A DNA stretch of 64,000 bases from Achatina immaculata (GCA_009760885.1 CM019717.1:45958866-46022865); one strand, 5' to 3'. Counted from the stretch's first letter, positions 43,067 to 53,985 are shown. The notes: generated from the sequence alone by a model not told the origin. Numbers and translations are program-made.

Positions 43067-43907
43067 AAATGTTATAATAATTAGATAATTAAATATTATG
43101 ACATAGCTGAGATTAGATATGCTGATGACACAGTATTACTGTCCACAACACAAAAAGGAACGGAAAAAAATAATTATGTCAGTCCGTAAGAATAGCGAAG
43201 AGCAAGACCTCTATCTTAATGTGAAGAAAGCTAAATTGATGACAACTGACAAAACAAACAAGGCAGCTGATATATGTATCAGTAAGGAAAAACTGGAAGA
43301 GGTGGAGAGTTTTGGATATCTTGGATCACTTTTATCTAATAATGGAGATACAATGAGGGAAATTAAAAGGAGGAAATCTATCGCTCTTCAGAAAGTAAAT
43401 CAAATAAAGAATCTGTAGGGAGGAACAGACAGAACTACAAAAATAAGCTTTTTAAGGCATGCATATTTCCCATGGCAACATATTCCTGTGAGACATGGAC
43501 ACTTAACAAAACAGCTGAGAAACACATAAATGCCTTTGAATATAAATGCTACAGACGAGCTCTTCAAATATCATGGGCACAAAAAAAGAACAAATATGTC
43601 CATACTACAAGAACTTAATATTGAAGAAGGCTGGCTAGTAAAGAGGATTAAAGAGAGAAAACGTAAATATTTTGGACACATTAAACGTCATGATAATCTA
43701 GAGAAGATCGTCTTGGAAGGGTATATAATGGGAAAAAGAAAAAGAGGAAGACCAAGGCGAAGATGGCTGTAAGACATCGTTGATGATCTGCAAATGGATG
43801 CATCAGCAGCAGACCATCTTGCTTACAGCCGAGAGGCCTATAGGAGTGCTGTTAGAGAGGCAAATTTCCTCAAGGAACATGCAAATGAATGAATGAATGA
43901 ATGAATG
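43067..43907 (+). pseudogene. LINE-E copy from RT motif C to 3' end
   Basis: A perfect 12-bp TSD (AATCAGATGATT at 43055-43066 and 43908-43919) bounds the insertion. On the plus strand motif C reads RYADDTVLLSTTQK near 43110, followed by YLNVKKAKLMTTDKTNK, YLGSLLSNNGDTM, LNIEEGWLVK and KRKRGRPRRRW. Stops occur near 43416, 43450 and 43770, and the 3' end (ANE-stop, (TGAA)n) is intact. The first ~30 bp (43067-43095) do not match LINE-E and resemble the target flank, so the 5' junction has a small rearrangement or filler. Confidence 0.9.
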
Positions 43908-43919
43908 AATCAGATGATT

Positions 43920-44283
43920 CCCAGGATCTTTTCCTTTGTTGAAACATCACAATGAAACAAGCAAGCAGGTCCAGTGCTGAAAATGCGACAAGGTAAAGTT
44001 TACTTGATGGAACTTGATGGTGATGTATGTATGCTGTATGAATGATGAGCAAAATGTTGATTTACAGGTCTTCAGCTAAGTCGTCATACCATATAGCTCA
44101 TATACAAATGTAATTCCAGACAAACAAGTGAACAAGACTTCGGACGAAACATGTCGACAATTCTCAAAATTCCTATTACAGATAATAACTCCATAATAAG
44201 CGATCGACAAACACACCCGCACTGGTCAAGCGTCCATTTCGTTCTGGTTTTTTTTTACTTAACACACATTTCCACATACCAAG
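43920..44283. other. No recognisable feature
   Basis: No gene or repeat is recognised between the two LINE-E copies. Confidence 0.4.
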
Positions 44284-44562
44284 ATTCATTCATTCACTTG
44301 CATGTCCCTTGCGGAACTTTGCCTCCCTGACAGCTCTCATGTAGGCCTCTCCGTTGTTAGCAAGATGCCCTGCTGCTGATGCATCCAAACGAAAATCATA
44401 AAAAAAGTCTTGTTGCCTTCTTCGCCGTGGTCTTCCTCTCTTTTTTTTCACCATTATGTATCCTTCCAAGACTGTCTTCTCCAAACTCACATGACGTTTA
44501 ATATGTCCGAAATAGTTATGTTTTCTAGTTTTCCCTGTTTGATCTCGTTTACTAACTAGGAT
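44284..44562 (-). pseudogene. LINE-E 3' fragment
   Basis: On the minus strand it reads NYFGHIKRHVSLEKTVLEGY, KKKRGRPRRRRQQDF and ends FRKGHASE-stop followed by (TGAA)3. Only about the last 90 codons are present. A candidate short TSD (GATT) is too short to trust. It is more diverged from the family than the copy at 31752. Confidence 0.85.
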
Positions 44563-45515
44563 TAAGCCTGCACGTTCTGTGCGTTTCTCTGATCAAGATC
44601 AGTCATTCAGGGATGCAAGTCAGAAAATGTAAACATTAAATAATTGGCGTTTCCATAAAAAAAATAATAATGGGGTTCATATCAGTAGCATATACTGTTA
44701 CACTAGCAACAGAGGAGATGCGCTTTTATATCTGGGGTAAAGACACTGAAAATTAAGATCAGTGATAGATGGAAAGTGTTTTCTACATAAATAAAGCCAG
44801 AGTTGGAGACTTCTGTTTCCTTTCCAGATAAAGAAAACACCTCCTTCCTGATATCGAAGTCTGGCAACGGCCATTAATTACTCAGACAACGGGAAGACAA
44901 TATTTTAGTCTCAGAAGTTGAAAGTCGGCTAAGAAACGCCAAGGAAGACCGAAGCCGCTTAACATACAATGGGCCAATTTGTTTACTTAGGAAGAGTGAA
45001 TACTTCGTTCAGGATTGAGCGAAAGTTTATCTTTAAGACAGAGGTTCTCAAAACATTTTAGAGTTTCGCCAACATTAGTGTTTATTTGTTTATTATTTAT
45101 TTTCTGGCAACGCCCATATTCAAGAATAAATAACGAAAAAATACCGTTTATTAAGTAGTTAGGTCCCTACAGCTTAATGAGTATATTTATCCTAGCAACT
45201 TATTTGCTGTTTGAAAAACATTTCTAAACATTAACTAAAAAAGATATTATTTTACATTTAATTCTTAAATAATCGGTTGCCTCCAGGCCGGGGCTTCTAG
45301 AGACATTTTATAAGCCAGGACAACCCTCTCCCCTTCGGACCCACCCTTAAAAAAGAGAAAATTCTCCAGGCCCCGGCGCAATGCACGGGCACCCTCCCCC
45401 TCCCCGTCCCCAACAAGGGCCTGTATCAGGACTTGTACAAGCGTTGAAAACGACTTTACATCTCAAACCTTAGAGTCAGACTGAGCACTATCACCTTCGA
45501 GTTGATTTTCACTTA
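44563..45515. other. Unassigned; hAT-like tip at about 45033
   Basis: No gene is recognised. CAGAGGTTCTCAAAACATTT near 45034 resembles a hAT terminal repeat, but no partner was found. A GC-rich piece at 45283-45410 is unassigned. Confidence 0.4.
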
Positions 45516-45522
45516 GTACTTG

Positions 45523-45698
45523 CAGTGCTGTCTTAACGCATGGGGCCACCTGGGGCACTCCCAATGGGCCCCAAGTCCAATGGGGTCCCAACCAGTCCGT
45601 GTAATATAACAGTACAGCTTTCATAGGTTAGAGAGGAATGGTGAGGGCTCAGTGCATTACTCTGCCCAGGGGCCCCCGATGCTGTTAAGACGGCCCTG
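45523..45698. mobile_element. 176-bp MITE with ~25-bp inverted ends
   Basis: The left end CAGTGCTGTCTTAACGCATG and the right end, in reverse complement CAGGGCCGTCTTAACAGCAT, form imperfect terminal inverted repeats that lead into GGGGCC-rich sequence on both sides. Flanking AGTACTTG (45515-45522) and TGTACTTG (45699-45706) are an 8-bp TSD with one mismatch. The length of that duplication suggests the hAT superfamily. No protein is encoded. Confidence 0.75.
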
Positions 45699-45706
45699 TG
45701 TACTTG

Positions 45707-46103
45707 CTCTTTCCATAGCAACAACTATCCAAAGTCCAGATGTGCAAAGATATGATGTCACAATTAGTAACAGGATTGGCTGTTCTTTATCACTTTGTAC
45801 TGAATTATCATCATTTATTGATGTCCATAACTCAACCAGCCACATGCTGTCAAATTTAGATTTTTCTTTTTCTTTTAGATCTTTCCAAAAGTCAGTTCTT
45901 TAAGATTCGATTCTTCTATAGTAGTAGTTTAAGATGTGGGACTAGGCCTTGTCTTGGAGGTGCACAGATGTTTACATTTCTTCTGGAAAGTATTTTTCAA
46001 ACTACTCCCTACTCACTTTTTAGTCAGAAAGTTAAGATAATCTCTGTGAGTTGTGGTGTATGTGTGTGTGTTGTTTAGCTGAAGCGAGAAATACATAGCA
46101 TTC
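45707..46103. other. No recognisable feature
   Basis: AT-rich flank without a recognised gene or repeat. Confidence 0.4.
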
Positions 46104-46115
46104 AGTGTTTCGAAG

Positions 46116-46261
46116 CAGGAGTGCCCAATATATGAGCAACAGAGAAGGGAAATATAGCCAAAGACCACATCAGTCCAAAACAAACAGGTGACCACCAGCT
46201 ACTTCAAAAGTATACAAGTCGGCGTCTGAAACTGTTCGAAAAATAAGGAAGAAGAAGAAGA
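46116..46261 (+). mobile_element. 146-bp (GAA)n-tailed retroposon insertion
   Basis: A perfect 12-bp TSD (AGTGTTTCGAAG at 46104-46115 and 46262-46273) encloses a 146-bp insert ending AAGGAAGAAGAAGAAGAA. The body (CAGGAGTGCCCAATATATG and on to GTCTGAAACTGTTCGAAAAA) does not match LINE-G or the 1.34-kb (GAA)-tailed element. It is probably the truncated 3' end of another family with the same tail. Confidence 0.85.
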
Positions 46262-46273
46262 AGTGTTTCGAAG

Positions 46274-47565
46274 AGATCACATAGTTATTCTAATTTTGAC
46301 GTTGAGAAAAAAAAAGAGGTCGAAAAAAGGTTTTGGCACGCTGCGAGAACACAAATAAAGTCTCTTTCGTAATTGGAATATTTCAGACACTACAGCCCAC
46401 CAGGAAGATCATCGTATGCTACAGTATCACAACAAAGATCTCTGCTCAGATCCCATATTTCATACAGTTTTTGTTTTGCTTTTTTATTCTTTTTAAATGT
46501 AAGCCTTGATCTCTATGGCCGACTTTAAAAAAAACTTCAATAGTTTCAGCACATTTTCCATGACTAGATTCAGTGCAGGACTTCATTACTTAGGCCCAAG
46601 ATCTTTCTTGTGTATTACTCCGTGAGTCCCCAATACATCAACGGATTTGCCAAAACCTTTCAGACATAATGCATCCTCGAAACTCTTTTCTGATTTAATT
46701 TACCAAAAAAATCAGATAAGTACCATCATGTTTTTTTTAATGTTTCTGATTTTTTTGTTGTTGTTGTCACAACACTGACTAGTTCCTTAGTTTTTCACAA
46801 TAGTGCCACTAGCATATGGTTGGTTATTTTGTCCTGGTTTATCCACGTTTTACTAGTATTTTTTAAACCGTGCATTTTATGTAAAAAGAATAAAACTCAT
46901 TCAAATAATTCACTGAGTTTCGCCACATTTCACAGACTTTTTATCAAGCACTATTCAGTCATTTCGATCACTAAGGGATCTTCAAAGTCGACAGGTAATT
47001 ATGCACAAAACCTGAGATACGTGAAAGTTTGAGAGAAGTTACCATTGTTGCTTGAAGCACCAGTAAACAAAATACATAGGAGTATCGCAAACATTCAAAG
47101 AAGGTCGGCCGAAAGAATGTACCACGATCTAATACCAAAACTCAGAACTATCTCAAGCTTGTATTTTGTGTTGGTCAGATGGATGCCGTTGTATCAAACA
47201 TTCAAAATCTCCATGACCTGTTATGTTCTCCACGGCGCTCAGTTTGGAAACCCTGGCTTTTTCAGAAAATTATTTTTCACTGGAAACTTTTTCTTCTAAA
47301 GCAATGAATTATTCATTCAGAATTGCATAAGAATTATGCAATAAATTGATCGTTAGAGTTGGAGAAGAATTTGTTCGGGAAACAGCGGATTATGTAAAAC
47401 AATGTTGGAAGACATGTCACAGATACATGACCCACAGCAAGTCAAGTTATTTTAAAATGTTGCTTCATCAACAGAGGGGAGAAGGAATATCTCCATATCA
47501 CGTCCTTCATACATCGACTACTTTCAAGCCATAAAGCATTTTGATAGACTGAATTCCCTCTCTTT
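46274..47565. other. No recognisable feature
   Basis: About 1.3 kb of AT-rich sequence. The open frame at 47045-47299 shows no known domain. Confidence 0.4.
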
Positions 47566-47569
47566 TGTT

Positions 47570-48350
47570 CCGCCAGCGCCCAGAACACATGGGGTCACTG
47601 GTAACAAGAGATTTCCACTCTTCTTCTTCTTCTTCTTTGTCTTCGTCGTCGTCGTACGCTTCTACCATCAAGATCGCCCCGTGATCCTACTGAATTTACA
47701 CCTGTGGTCCTCGCGATAATCTCATTTAGGATGGAGGCTCAAAGCATTGTGAGGCTTGTGCCTATATTCTCGGTGGGTCACAGAAGCAGCATTGCGTGGC
47801 ATTGTGGTTTTCGTTGCACCAGTTCAGCCTGGAGTTTGACTTTACTCACCGGAAAACCTCGGCGTGTTTTGGATATGAATATATCCCTTGCCGGGTGAGA
47901 GGAGGTTGCCTATCTAGGCTGCATTGGTCCAGTCTCTCCGACTTCAAAGTTTTGTGGTCGTGGCCGCCACCCTTCCTGGCTGTGACCAGGACGGAGCCCC
48001 TGCCGAGGAGGACGAACCCTCGCCACTAGTGAGTCTCACCCCCTGGGTTAAGCCGGCTTAGGCATGTTATCCCAGTTCTGGTGCACACAGGACGTAGCCG
48101 GTCTCTAGAGCAGAGGTGCCGTGATATAGATAGCCCTCACCGCGAGACTACTGGCCATACCTATTTTACTTCACTTAAGCCTTTCCATCACCTTTTCCAC
48201 GGCGGCGCCGCGCAGCAACCCTAATCGCATTTTTCTTCATTAACCGGGAGGTGTTTCGGCCCACGCACGGCAGCCGAAGAATCTCGCCAATAGTGACTTT
48301 TCTCGTTCCTTCGATATCTTCATGGCTGTCTCCCATGATCTACCGAATTA
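47570..48350 (-). pseudogene. LINE-C 3' fragment split by a (GAA)-tailed element
   Basis: The outer parts (47570-47618 and about 48298-48350) match the LINE-C 3' end at 31264-31350: GCCCAGAACACATGGGGTCA on one side and CTTCATGGCTGTCTCCCATG on the other, interrupted where the 31-kb copy is continuous. To the left is a short CTCTCTTTT tract, the remnant (AG)n tail on the minus strand. Confidence 0.55.
47619..48297 (-). mobile_element. Relative of the 1.34-kb (GAA)n-tailed element
   Basis: In reverse orientation it carries the same landmarks as 16786-17633: the (TTC)n tail at 47619-47640, ACCGGAAAACCTC, GCCTATCTAGGCTGCA, GAGGACGAACCCTCGCCACT, CCCTGGGTTAAGCCGG and GGCGGCGCCGCGC. It ends in CAGCCGAAGAATCTCGCCA. 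It is clearly diverged from the 17-kb copies and shorter. A possible 6-bp TSD (ACTCTT/ACTTTT) lies at its borders. No open frame is conserved between the two copies, which argues that the family is non-coding. Confidence 0.75.
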
Positions 48351-49017
48351 ATACGAGAAGGGGGAAAGTTTGTTTTGCGACAAGGGGAAAGTTAGTTCAC
48401 ATCAGGAAAAAAAAAATGAACCTGGACATCCAAAAAAAAAAAAAAAGAACTACAAGTAATGTGAACATTTTCACTAAACAAATTCAAATATTTTTTTTCT
48501 GCCGAAGAAGAGAAAGACACAGATCAAAAGCTAGAGTCTACATTAATCTGGACATGACAGCAGTTTTCCACACTGAAACAGGTCCGCGGAAGCAAGACAT
48601 CAGTCATCAGTCATCAGAGAGACTGTCAAACACGTGCTCCTGACCCGGTCAATAGGAAAAGTCACGTGATCGTGGGTAAATATTGAGAAAGGTAACATCA
48701 ACAAGAAAGGCACGTTTAGCAGTCTGACCTCCCCCCACCCAAAAAAAAAAAAAAATGGAGCGAACCAGAGGTGCTGAAAGTATTCTTTGTATCAGTATTT
48801 GGCATCTTCTTGCTTTTGTGTGTGATCCCTTAAAATTGCACGAAACGTTGCTTCAGGAACCCAATCTAGCCATGTATCGTTGTAGAAATAATACAATATA
48901 GTTTAGACTAGAAACATTTTCTGCCGATCTCATTTTTAATATTTTGTTTTAACGTCTACACACATGGGTAGTGCTACTTTTAAACCAAGTAAGCATCCAA
49001 TTAAGAAAAAGCCTCAG
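48351..49017. other. Unassigned; A runs
   Basis: A runs lie at about 48430-48446 and 48738-48755. No gene or repeat family is recognised. Confidence 0.4.
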
Positions 49018-49745
49018 TGCGGGACAGTACTGACCTGTGAGGGTGCGGTGCAGTACTGACATGTGAGGGTGCGGTGCAGTACTGACATGTGAGGGTGCGG
49101 TGCAGTACTGACATGTGAGGGTGTGGTGCAGTACTGACATATGAGGGTACGGTGCAGCACTGACATGTGAGGGTGCGGTGCAGTACTGACATGTGAGGGT
49201 GTGGTGCAGTACTGACATGTGAGGGTACAGTACAGCACTGATATGTGAGGGTGTGGTGCAGTATTGACATGTGAGGGTGCGGGACAGTACTGACCTGTGA
49301 GGGTACGGTGCAGTACTGACCTGTGAGGGTGCGGTGCAGTACTGACATGTGAGGGTGCGGGACAGTACTGACATGTGAGGGTGTGGTGCAGCACTGACAT
49401 GTGAGGGTACGGTGCAGCACTGACATGTGAGGGTGTGGTGCAGTACTGACATGTGAGGGTGCGGTGCAGTACTGACATGTGAGGGTGCGGTGCAGTACTG
49501 ACATGTGAGGGTGCTGTGCAGTACTGACATGTGAGGGTGCGGTGCAGTACTGACATGTGAGGGTGCGGTGCAGTACTGACATGTGAGGGTACGGTGCAGT
49601 ACTGACATGTGAGGGTGCGGTGCAGTATTGACATGTGAGGGTGCGGTGCAGTACTGACATGTGAGGGTACGGTGCAGTACTGACCTGTGAGGGTGCGGTG
49701 CAGTACTGACATGTGAGGGTACGGTGCAGTACTGACATGTGAAGG
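49018..49745. repeat. 26-bp minisatellite, about 28 copies
   Basis: The unit is CAGTACTGACATGTGAGGGT plus GCGGTG, with few variants (ACGGTG, GTGGTG, GGGACAG, ACCTGTG). Each unit holds the palindromes CAGTACTG and ACATGT. Because 26 is not a multiple of 3 and the unit lacks stops on the minus strand, all three minus frames are open for up to 276 codons and give the same 26-residue repeat (VSTAPHPHMSVLHRTLTCQY...). This is a property of the period and does not indicate a gene. Confidence 0.96.
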
Positions 49746-50043
49746 GCACAGTTTTATACATATTAACTTTTCTTTTCATTTTGTAACCAACGTTCGCCTA
49801 GGGCCCGTTCTCGGCCCACAAACGAAATGTAATCCCCTGCGAAAGAGATGAGGAAAAGTGGGGCTTCGTATAGATGCTGTCCCTGGTGTATTGTCGCTGA
49901 CAGAATGAAGGACTGGAATGGTTCGAACCTTCACTCTCTGAGTACCTCACTGTGTAATGCTGCAGGTCCCAGGCCAGGGTGATCCGCCTTTGGGGCATCC
50001 CTGAGACATGAGAAGACCCGTTACAGTGCACCAGACAACAGGT
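49746..50043. other. Unassigned; possible tRNA-like box at 49919-49935
   Basis: On the minus strand GAAGGTTCGAACCATTCC contains a perfect Pol III B-box core. The upstream A-box match (CCTGGCCTGGGACCTGC) is weak. This could be a SINE head, at low confidence. Confidence 0.35.
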
Positions 50044-50050
50044 TTACGGT

Positions 50051-50186
50051 CAGTCAGTAACTCTGCGGAACTTTGCCTCCCTAACAGCTCTCCTGTAGGC
50101 CTCCCTAACAGCTCTCCTGTAGGCCTCCCTAACAGCTCTCTTGTAGGCCTCTCGGTTGTAAGCAAGATGCTCTGCAGCTGATGCGA
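50051..50186 (-). mobile_element. LINE-F 136-bp insertion with internal 24-bp triplication
   Basis: A 7-bp TSD, TTACGGT, lies at 50044-50050 and 50187-50193. The insert on the minus strand ends in KFR-type LINE-E/F sequence and a short (TGAC)n tail. A 24-bp unit (CCTCCCTAACAGCTCTCCTG plus TAGG, in plus sense) occurs three times at about 50085-50150, an in-frame repeat of eight residues. The neighbouring LINE-E copies carry the unit only once. Confidence 0.85.
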
Positions 50187-50275
50187 TTACGGTATCAAAT
50201 AAAAAAGGCTTGGACTCAATTATCACATCAGTGACCTTATTCTTCTGATCGATTTACTCTTCAGGCGTCACTCAC

Positions 50276-50745
50276 TTGTACAACTTCTCCCTGTGGTAAT
50301 CGTACAACTTCTCCCTGTGGTAATAGTACAACTTTCTCTGTGTTAATCGTACAACTTCCTCCCTTGTGGTAACCGCACAACTTCCTCCCTGTTATAATCC
50401 CACAACTTCCTCCCTGTTATAATCGCACAACTTCCTCCCTGTTATAATCGCACAACTTCTTCCCTGTTATAATCGCATAACTTTCTCCCTGTTATAATCG
50501 CACAACTTCCTCCCTGTTATAATCGCACAACTTCTTCCCTGTTATAATCGCACAACTTTCTCCCTGTTATAATCGCACAACTTTCTCCCTGTTATAATCG
50601 TACAACTTCTTCCCTGTTATAATCGCATAACTTTCTCCCTGTTATAATCGCACAACTTCTTCCCTGTTATAATCGCATAACTTTCTCCCTGTTATAATCG
50701 CACAACTTCCTCGCTGTTATAATCGCACAACTTCCTCCCTCTGTC
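50276..50745. repeat. 25-bp minisatellite, about 19 copies
   Basis: The unit is GTTATAATCGCACAACTTCC plus TCCCT. The left end (to about 50380) is more diverged (GTGGTAATCGTAC), and the centre is nearly homogeneous with TTCTTCCCT/TTTCTCCCT variants. Confidence 0.95.
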
Positions 50746-52973
50746 TCCTGTCGTAACTAAAAAAATAACGTTTATAATTAGCGCTCCTCTCTCTTCCTAC
50801 ATCTCTCTCTCTCTCTCCTGCGTCCCCCTACCCCTCACCCTCTTACAAGCTCACTGTATTTGGTGTATTCATTTATAGTGATCTGTTATGCGTCTTTAAA
50901 CCCCCCCCCCCACCCCCAATTTGCGCGTTGTTTCTCTCTTCCCTCCCCACTTTCACACTCACTGGAATTTCTAGGCGGGACCATCTCTTATGAAAATGTA
51001 AACAGTTTTTTTTTTAAACAGAACCCCCGCAGCACTCCCTGTCCTGCTTCATCGTACATCCTACTCCTGTTACCTATAGCCAGAATTAGTCCTAATATAT
51101 CTACTATTAACTAGTTACGTCTATTAGAAATTCAACACACACACACTCTCGCTCTCTCTCTCGCTCTCTCTCGCTCTCCGGATGTATAAACCTTTCTCCT
51201 TCTAGGGCTCGCCGTTTTGCTAACCCCCCCCCCCCAAAAAAAAAACAACCCACTACCCCCCTTCCCAGTCTTTCGCGCTCACGTGATATTCTATTACGTC
51301 ACCAGTTTATTTTTGGATTCCCTGCGGCTGGATCCTGCTACAAAACTCTCTAGAGTGTGCCCTCATGCAATCACCAACGTCTCATATGCAACTTCGGTAC
51401 TCCCACCCATTTACCCCGAAACATTCCAGCTAAAAGTCTAGAAGACTATCAGACCTTAGTAAATGGCATTTTTATTATCAAAAATGTTTTGTCTGATTTA
51501 CTCATTGACCAGGATGAGCTATAAATATGAGATGAAAATGTTAATTTATGAAAAACGAATAAATTGGAATTTCACCTGCATTCATTTTTATCAAAATTAC
51601 TTGTTAATAGTTAAGTAAAGAACAAAAGTAGAACTTGTTCATTCCCCCCACTGAGCGATGTTTCTTATAAGCGAAGAAAAGATTTTGTTGTTGGAAAATA
51701 ATCACATAATTTCCGGAAGGATTATATTCTGCCTAGCCCCTTGTTGGAAAAGAACTAGTTTCTTCTTTTAATCTGACGACCTGTTATTACTAGCTGCACA
51801 CCCCCTCCCCCTCCTCTTTGAAAGTCTTTTTTTTTTCTCACTATCTTTTAATGTTCTTACTGTAAGTGACACCATGAGAAAAAGCATGTTTCAGTTTCAC
51901 AATCTTTCAAAGTAACTCGTTATTTGCTTGTATTTTACACTCGCTCATAACGTACGACAACATCCCGTGGAGTCATGTCCTTGCAGGAATCTCCAACCAC
52001 CACGTTTTTTGTTTTTTTGGTAAAGCTCAAAATCTAGACCCACATTCATCAGGATTTTAAGTCGAGGGAGTTTTATCCAATTATGGTGGTCATCCCATGA
52101 CTGCAGACTTAATTCTAGATCTTCTGACCTGGCCTAGTTGGCGAGGCTTGTGTTTAGTGAATCCTTGGAGGACTGTGTCCTGGAGATGAGAGTCTTCTCT
52201 CCTGGGAATGTTTATTTATGTATAATACCCAGAATCCCTGTTAACCCAGTAAACGTTAACTATCATCTGGTCGAGAGATCAAAACGGTAGTCCTGTGGGC
52301 CTAGGGCTGGTGGACTTGGGCAGATTTAGTGCTTTCATGAGCTTATCTTTGCACCGAAGATGTATTCGTCGTGAACGGTGAATTTCTTCTTTCTGTAGTT
52401 TACTGTGTGGTTTGGATGTTTCACAATCTATAACAGTCCCAGCTTTCCAAACAAGCAAGTCATCCAAAACCCTCACAACAACTAATCAAATATACCTTTT
52501 AGCCATAATTTTGAATTTGCGTTTACCAGCGAGTTTCAGCTTATCATATGTAGTATTAGAGGTTTATAAGATGTCTTAGGTTGGTTGTATTTGAGAGGTG
52601 AGGTTAGCTTTGGAGGGAAGATTTTGAGAGGTTTCATTATTGTTTAATGGACGTGAAAACAGTGAGAATACCTTACAATTTCAGTCAGAGAGAATATTAC
52701 GATGATAAGAGCAAGAGATGTAGCAAGAAATATGATGACAAGACCAGACAAGAGGTGCGATTCTTCCGCGGACGCTCAGACAGCCAGTTATTGAACCGCG
52801 ATTGATTCCCGGCTTGTTATATGCTGGATAGATTTTCTTCCATCCATGGCTGAGTTGCTGCTGTTGGTCCACCACTAATATGTAATACTGTCTATCGATA
52901 GTAATGTACTCTGTTCTATACAAAACTGTTACTGTGGAATTTCTCATGAGGTTTCGCGAGAGTCCCTAGGAGT

Positions 52974-52978
<5 letters not shown>
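50746..52978. other. Unassigned; C-rich and TC microsatellites
   Basis: C runs lie at about 50900-50917 and 51225-51234. A (CT)/(CTCG) tract lies at about 51146-51178. The open frame at 52279-52476 (minus) has no recognised domain. No host gene is supported in this 2.2-kb stretch. Confidence 0.4.

Positions 52979-53043
<65 letters not shown>
52979..53043. repeat. (GA)n microsatellite at the CR1-like 3' end
   Basis: A perfect (GA)n of about 65 bp directly abuts CTCTTTATTTTTT, the reverse complement of the CR1-like AAAAAATAAAGAG end. It may have grown at the element's tail. Confidence 0.95.
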
Positions 53044-53046
<3 letters not shown>

Positions 53047-53765
53047 CTTTATTTTTTAAATGATAATTTGGCACGCAGGCCCGTCTTACATTCTGCCCTT
53101 CATCGCTCCATCTTTCATTCTTTCCACACACTCGATATACACAAATGTATACAAATTACATTAGGAAAAAACACATATGAAAAGAGTGTAAGATTAAACT
53201 ATTACATTCAAAGCAAAAGAGTAAAAAGTAATTAATCTAATAAAACAGTACTCACACACATACACGCCCACACACAGCCATATACATAAACAAAAATACA
53301 TTGTCAGTACTGATCTTCTAACATATGTTTTTTAACAAACATTAAAATAATTTCTAACAATATCTAACAAGGTACTTTTCTAACTGTCATTTCAGTATTT
53401 GATGGCTGGCGAGTCATGGGTTGAGAGAGTGCTGGTTATTCTATGGAGGCATATAATTACAAGCAAGTAAATAATGAAACAGATTTGAGTTAAAGGATGA
53501 AGTACTACTAATGGATTTTAAATGGTAGAGTAGGGTGTTCCAGAGCTATACTGCAGAGTATGCAAGGCTTTTCTTGTACAAATCAGATTTAATGCTCGTT
53601 TGTGGAGCCTTTTTGTGTTTGAGACTGAGCATCCATCCCAGATTGTGGAACAGTAATCTAAGAGTGTTTGTATGTGTTATATGTAGTATATCTTTCTTGT
53701 GTCTTTGTCGATAAAGCGTTTAATTTTGGCTAGTTGGTAAACTTCCTGTGCAATCGAGTTTGTTA
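53044..53765 (-). pseudogene. CR1-like LINE C-terminus and 3' UTR
   Basis: On the minus strand one frame reads NSIAQEVYQLAKIKRF near 53750-53700, then after a break NTLRLLFHNLGWMLSLKHKK and SDLYKKSLAYSAV-stop-LWNTLLYHLKSI, ending NSNLFHYLLACNYMPP-stop at 53441. The LGW block and the LWN-L-HLK block are hallmarks of the C-terminal region of CR1/jockey-type LINE ORF2. About 400 bp of 3' UTR follow, ending AATAAAG. One in-frame stop and a frameshift inactivate it. The same 3' tip is present as a short insertion at 35554. Confidence 0.8.
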
Positions 53766-53784
53766 GGTTATGTACGTGAGAATT

Positions 53785-53985
53785 AGAAGTTAAATACTAA
53801 AGAAAGGAACAGAGGAAGACAAAGAAACAAGATACTTTAAAGACTAAAAGAGTGGCACGGAGCACGGTTTTTGTTTCAAAACAGCTTATAGAAAGAGCAA
53901 AGGACAGGTGGTTGTGGAAATCAATGACGACCAGCACATGATTGGCACGTAGAAGAGAGAGAGGAAATGATGGAAGAAGAACATA
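53785..53985 (+). pseudogene. Decayed LINE C-terminal fragment
   Basis: On the plus strand broken frames give NRGRQRNKIL, RLKEWHGARF and a W-L-W-K stretch near 53905, followed by GGCACGTAGAAGAGAGAG. This order (basic GRQR block, WHGA block, tryptophan-containing end) recalls the end of other LINE ORF2 proteins. No tail or target duplication was found and the family is unclear. Confidence 0.4.

Noticed and set aside
49018..49779. Gene coding a 232-276-residue repetitive protein
   Set aside because: All three minus frames are equally open because of the 26-bp period, and there are no flanking exons or promoter signals.
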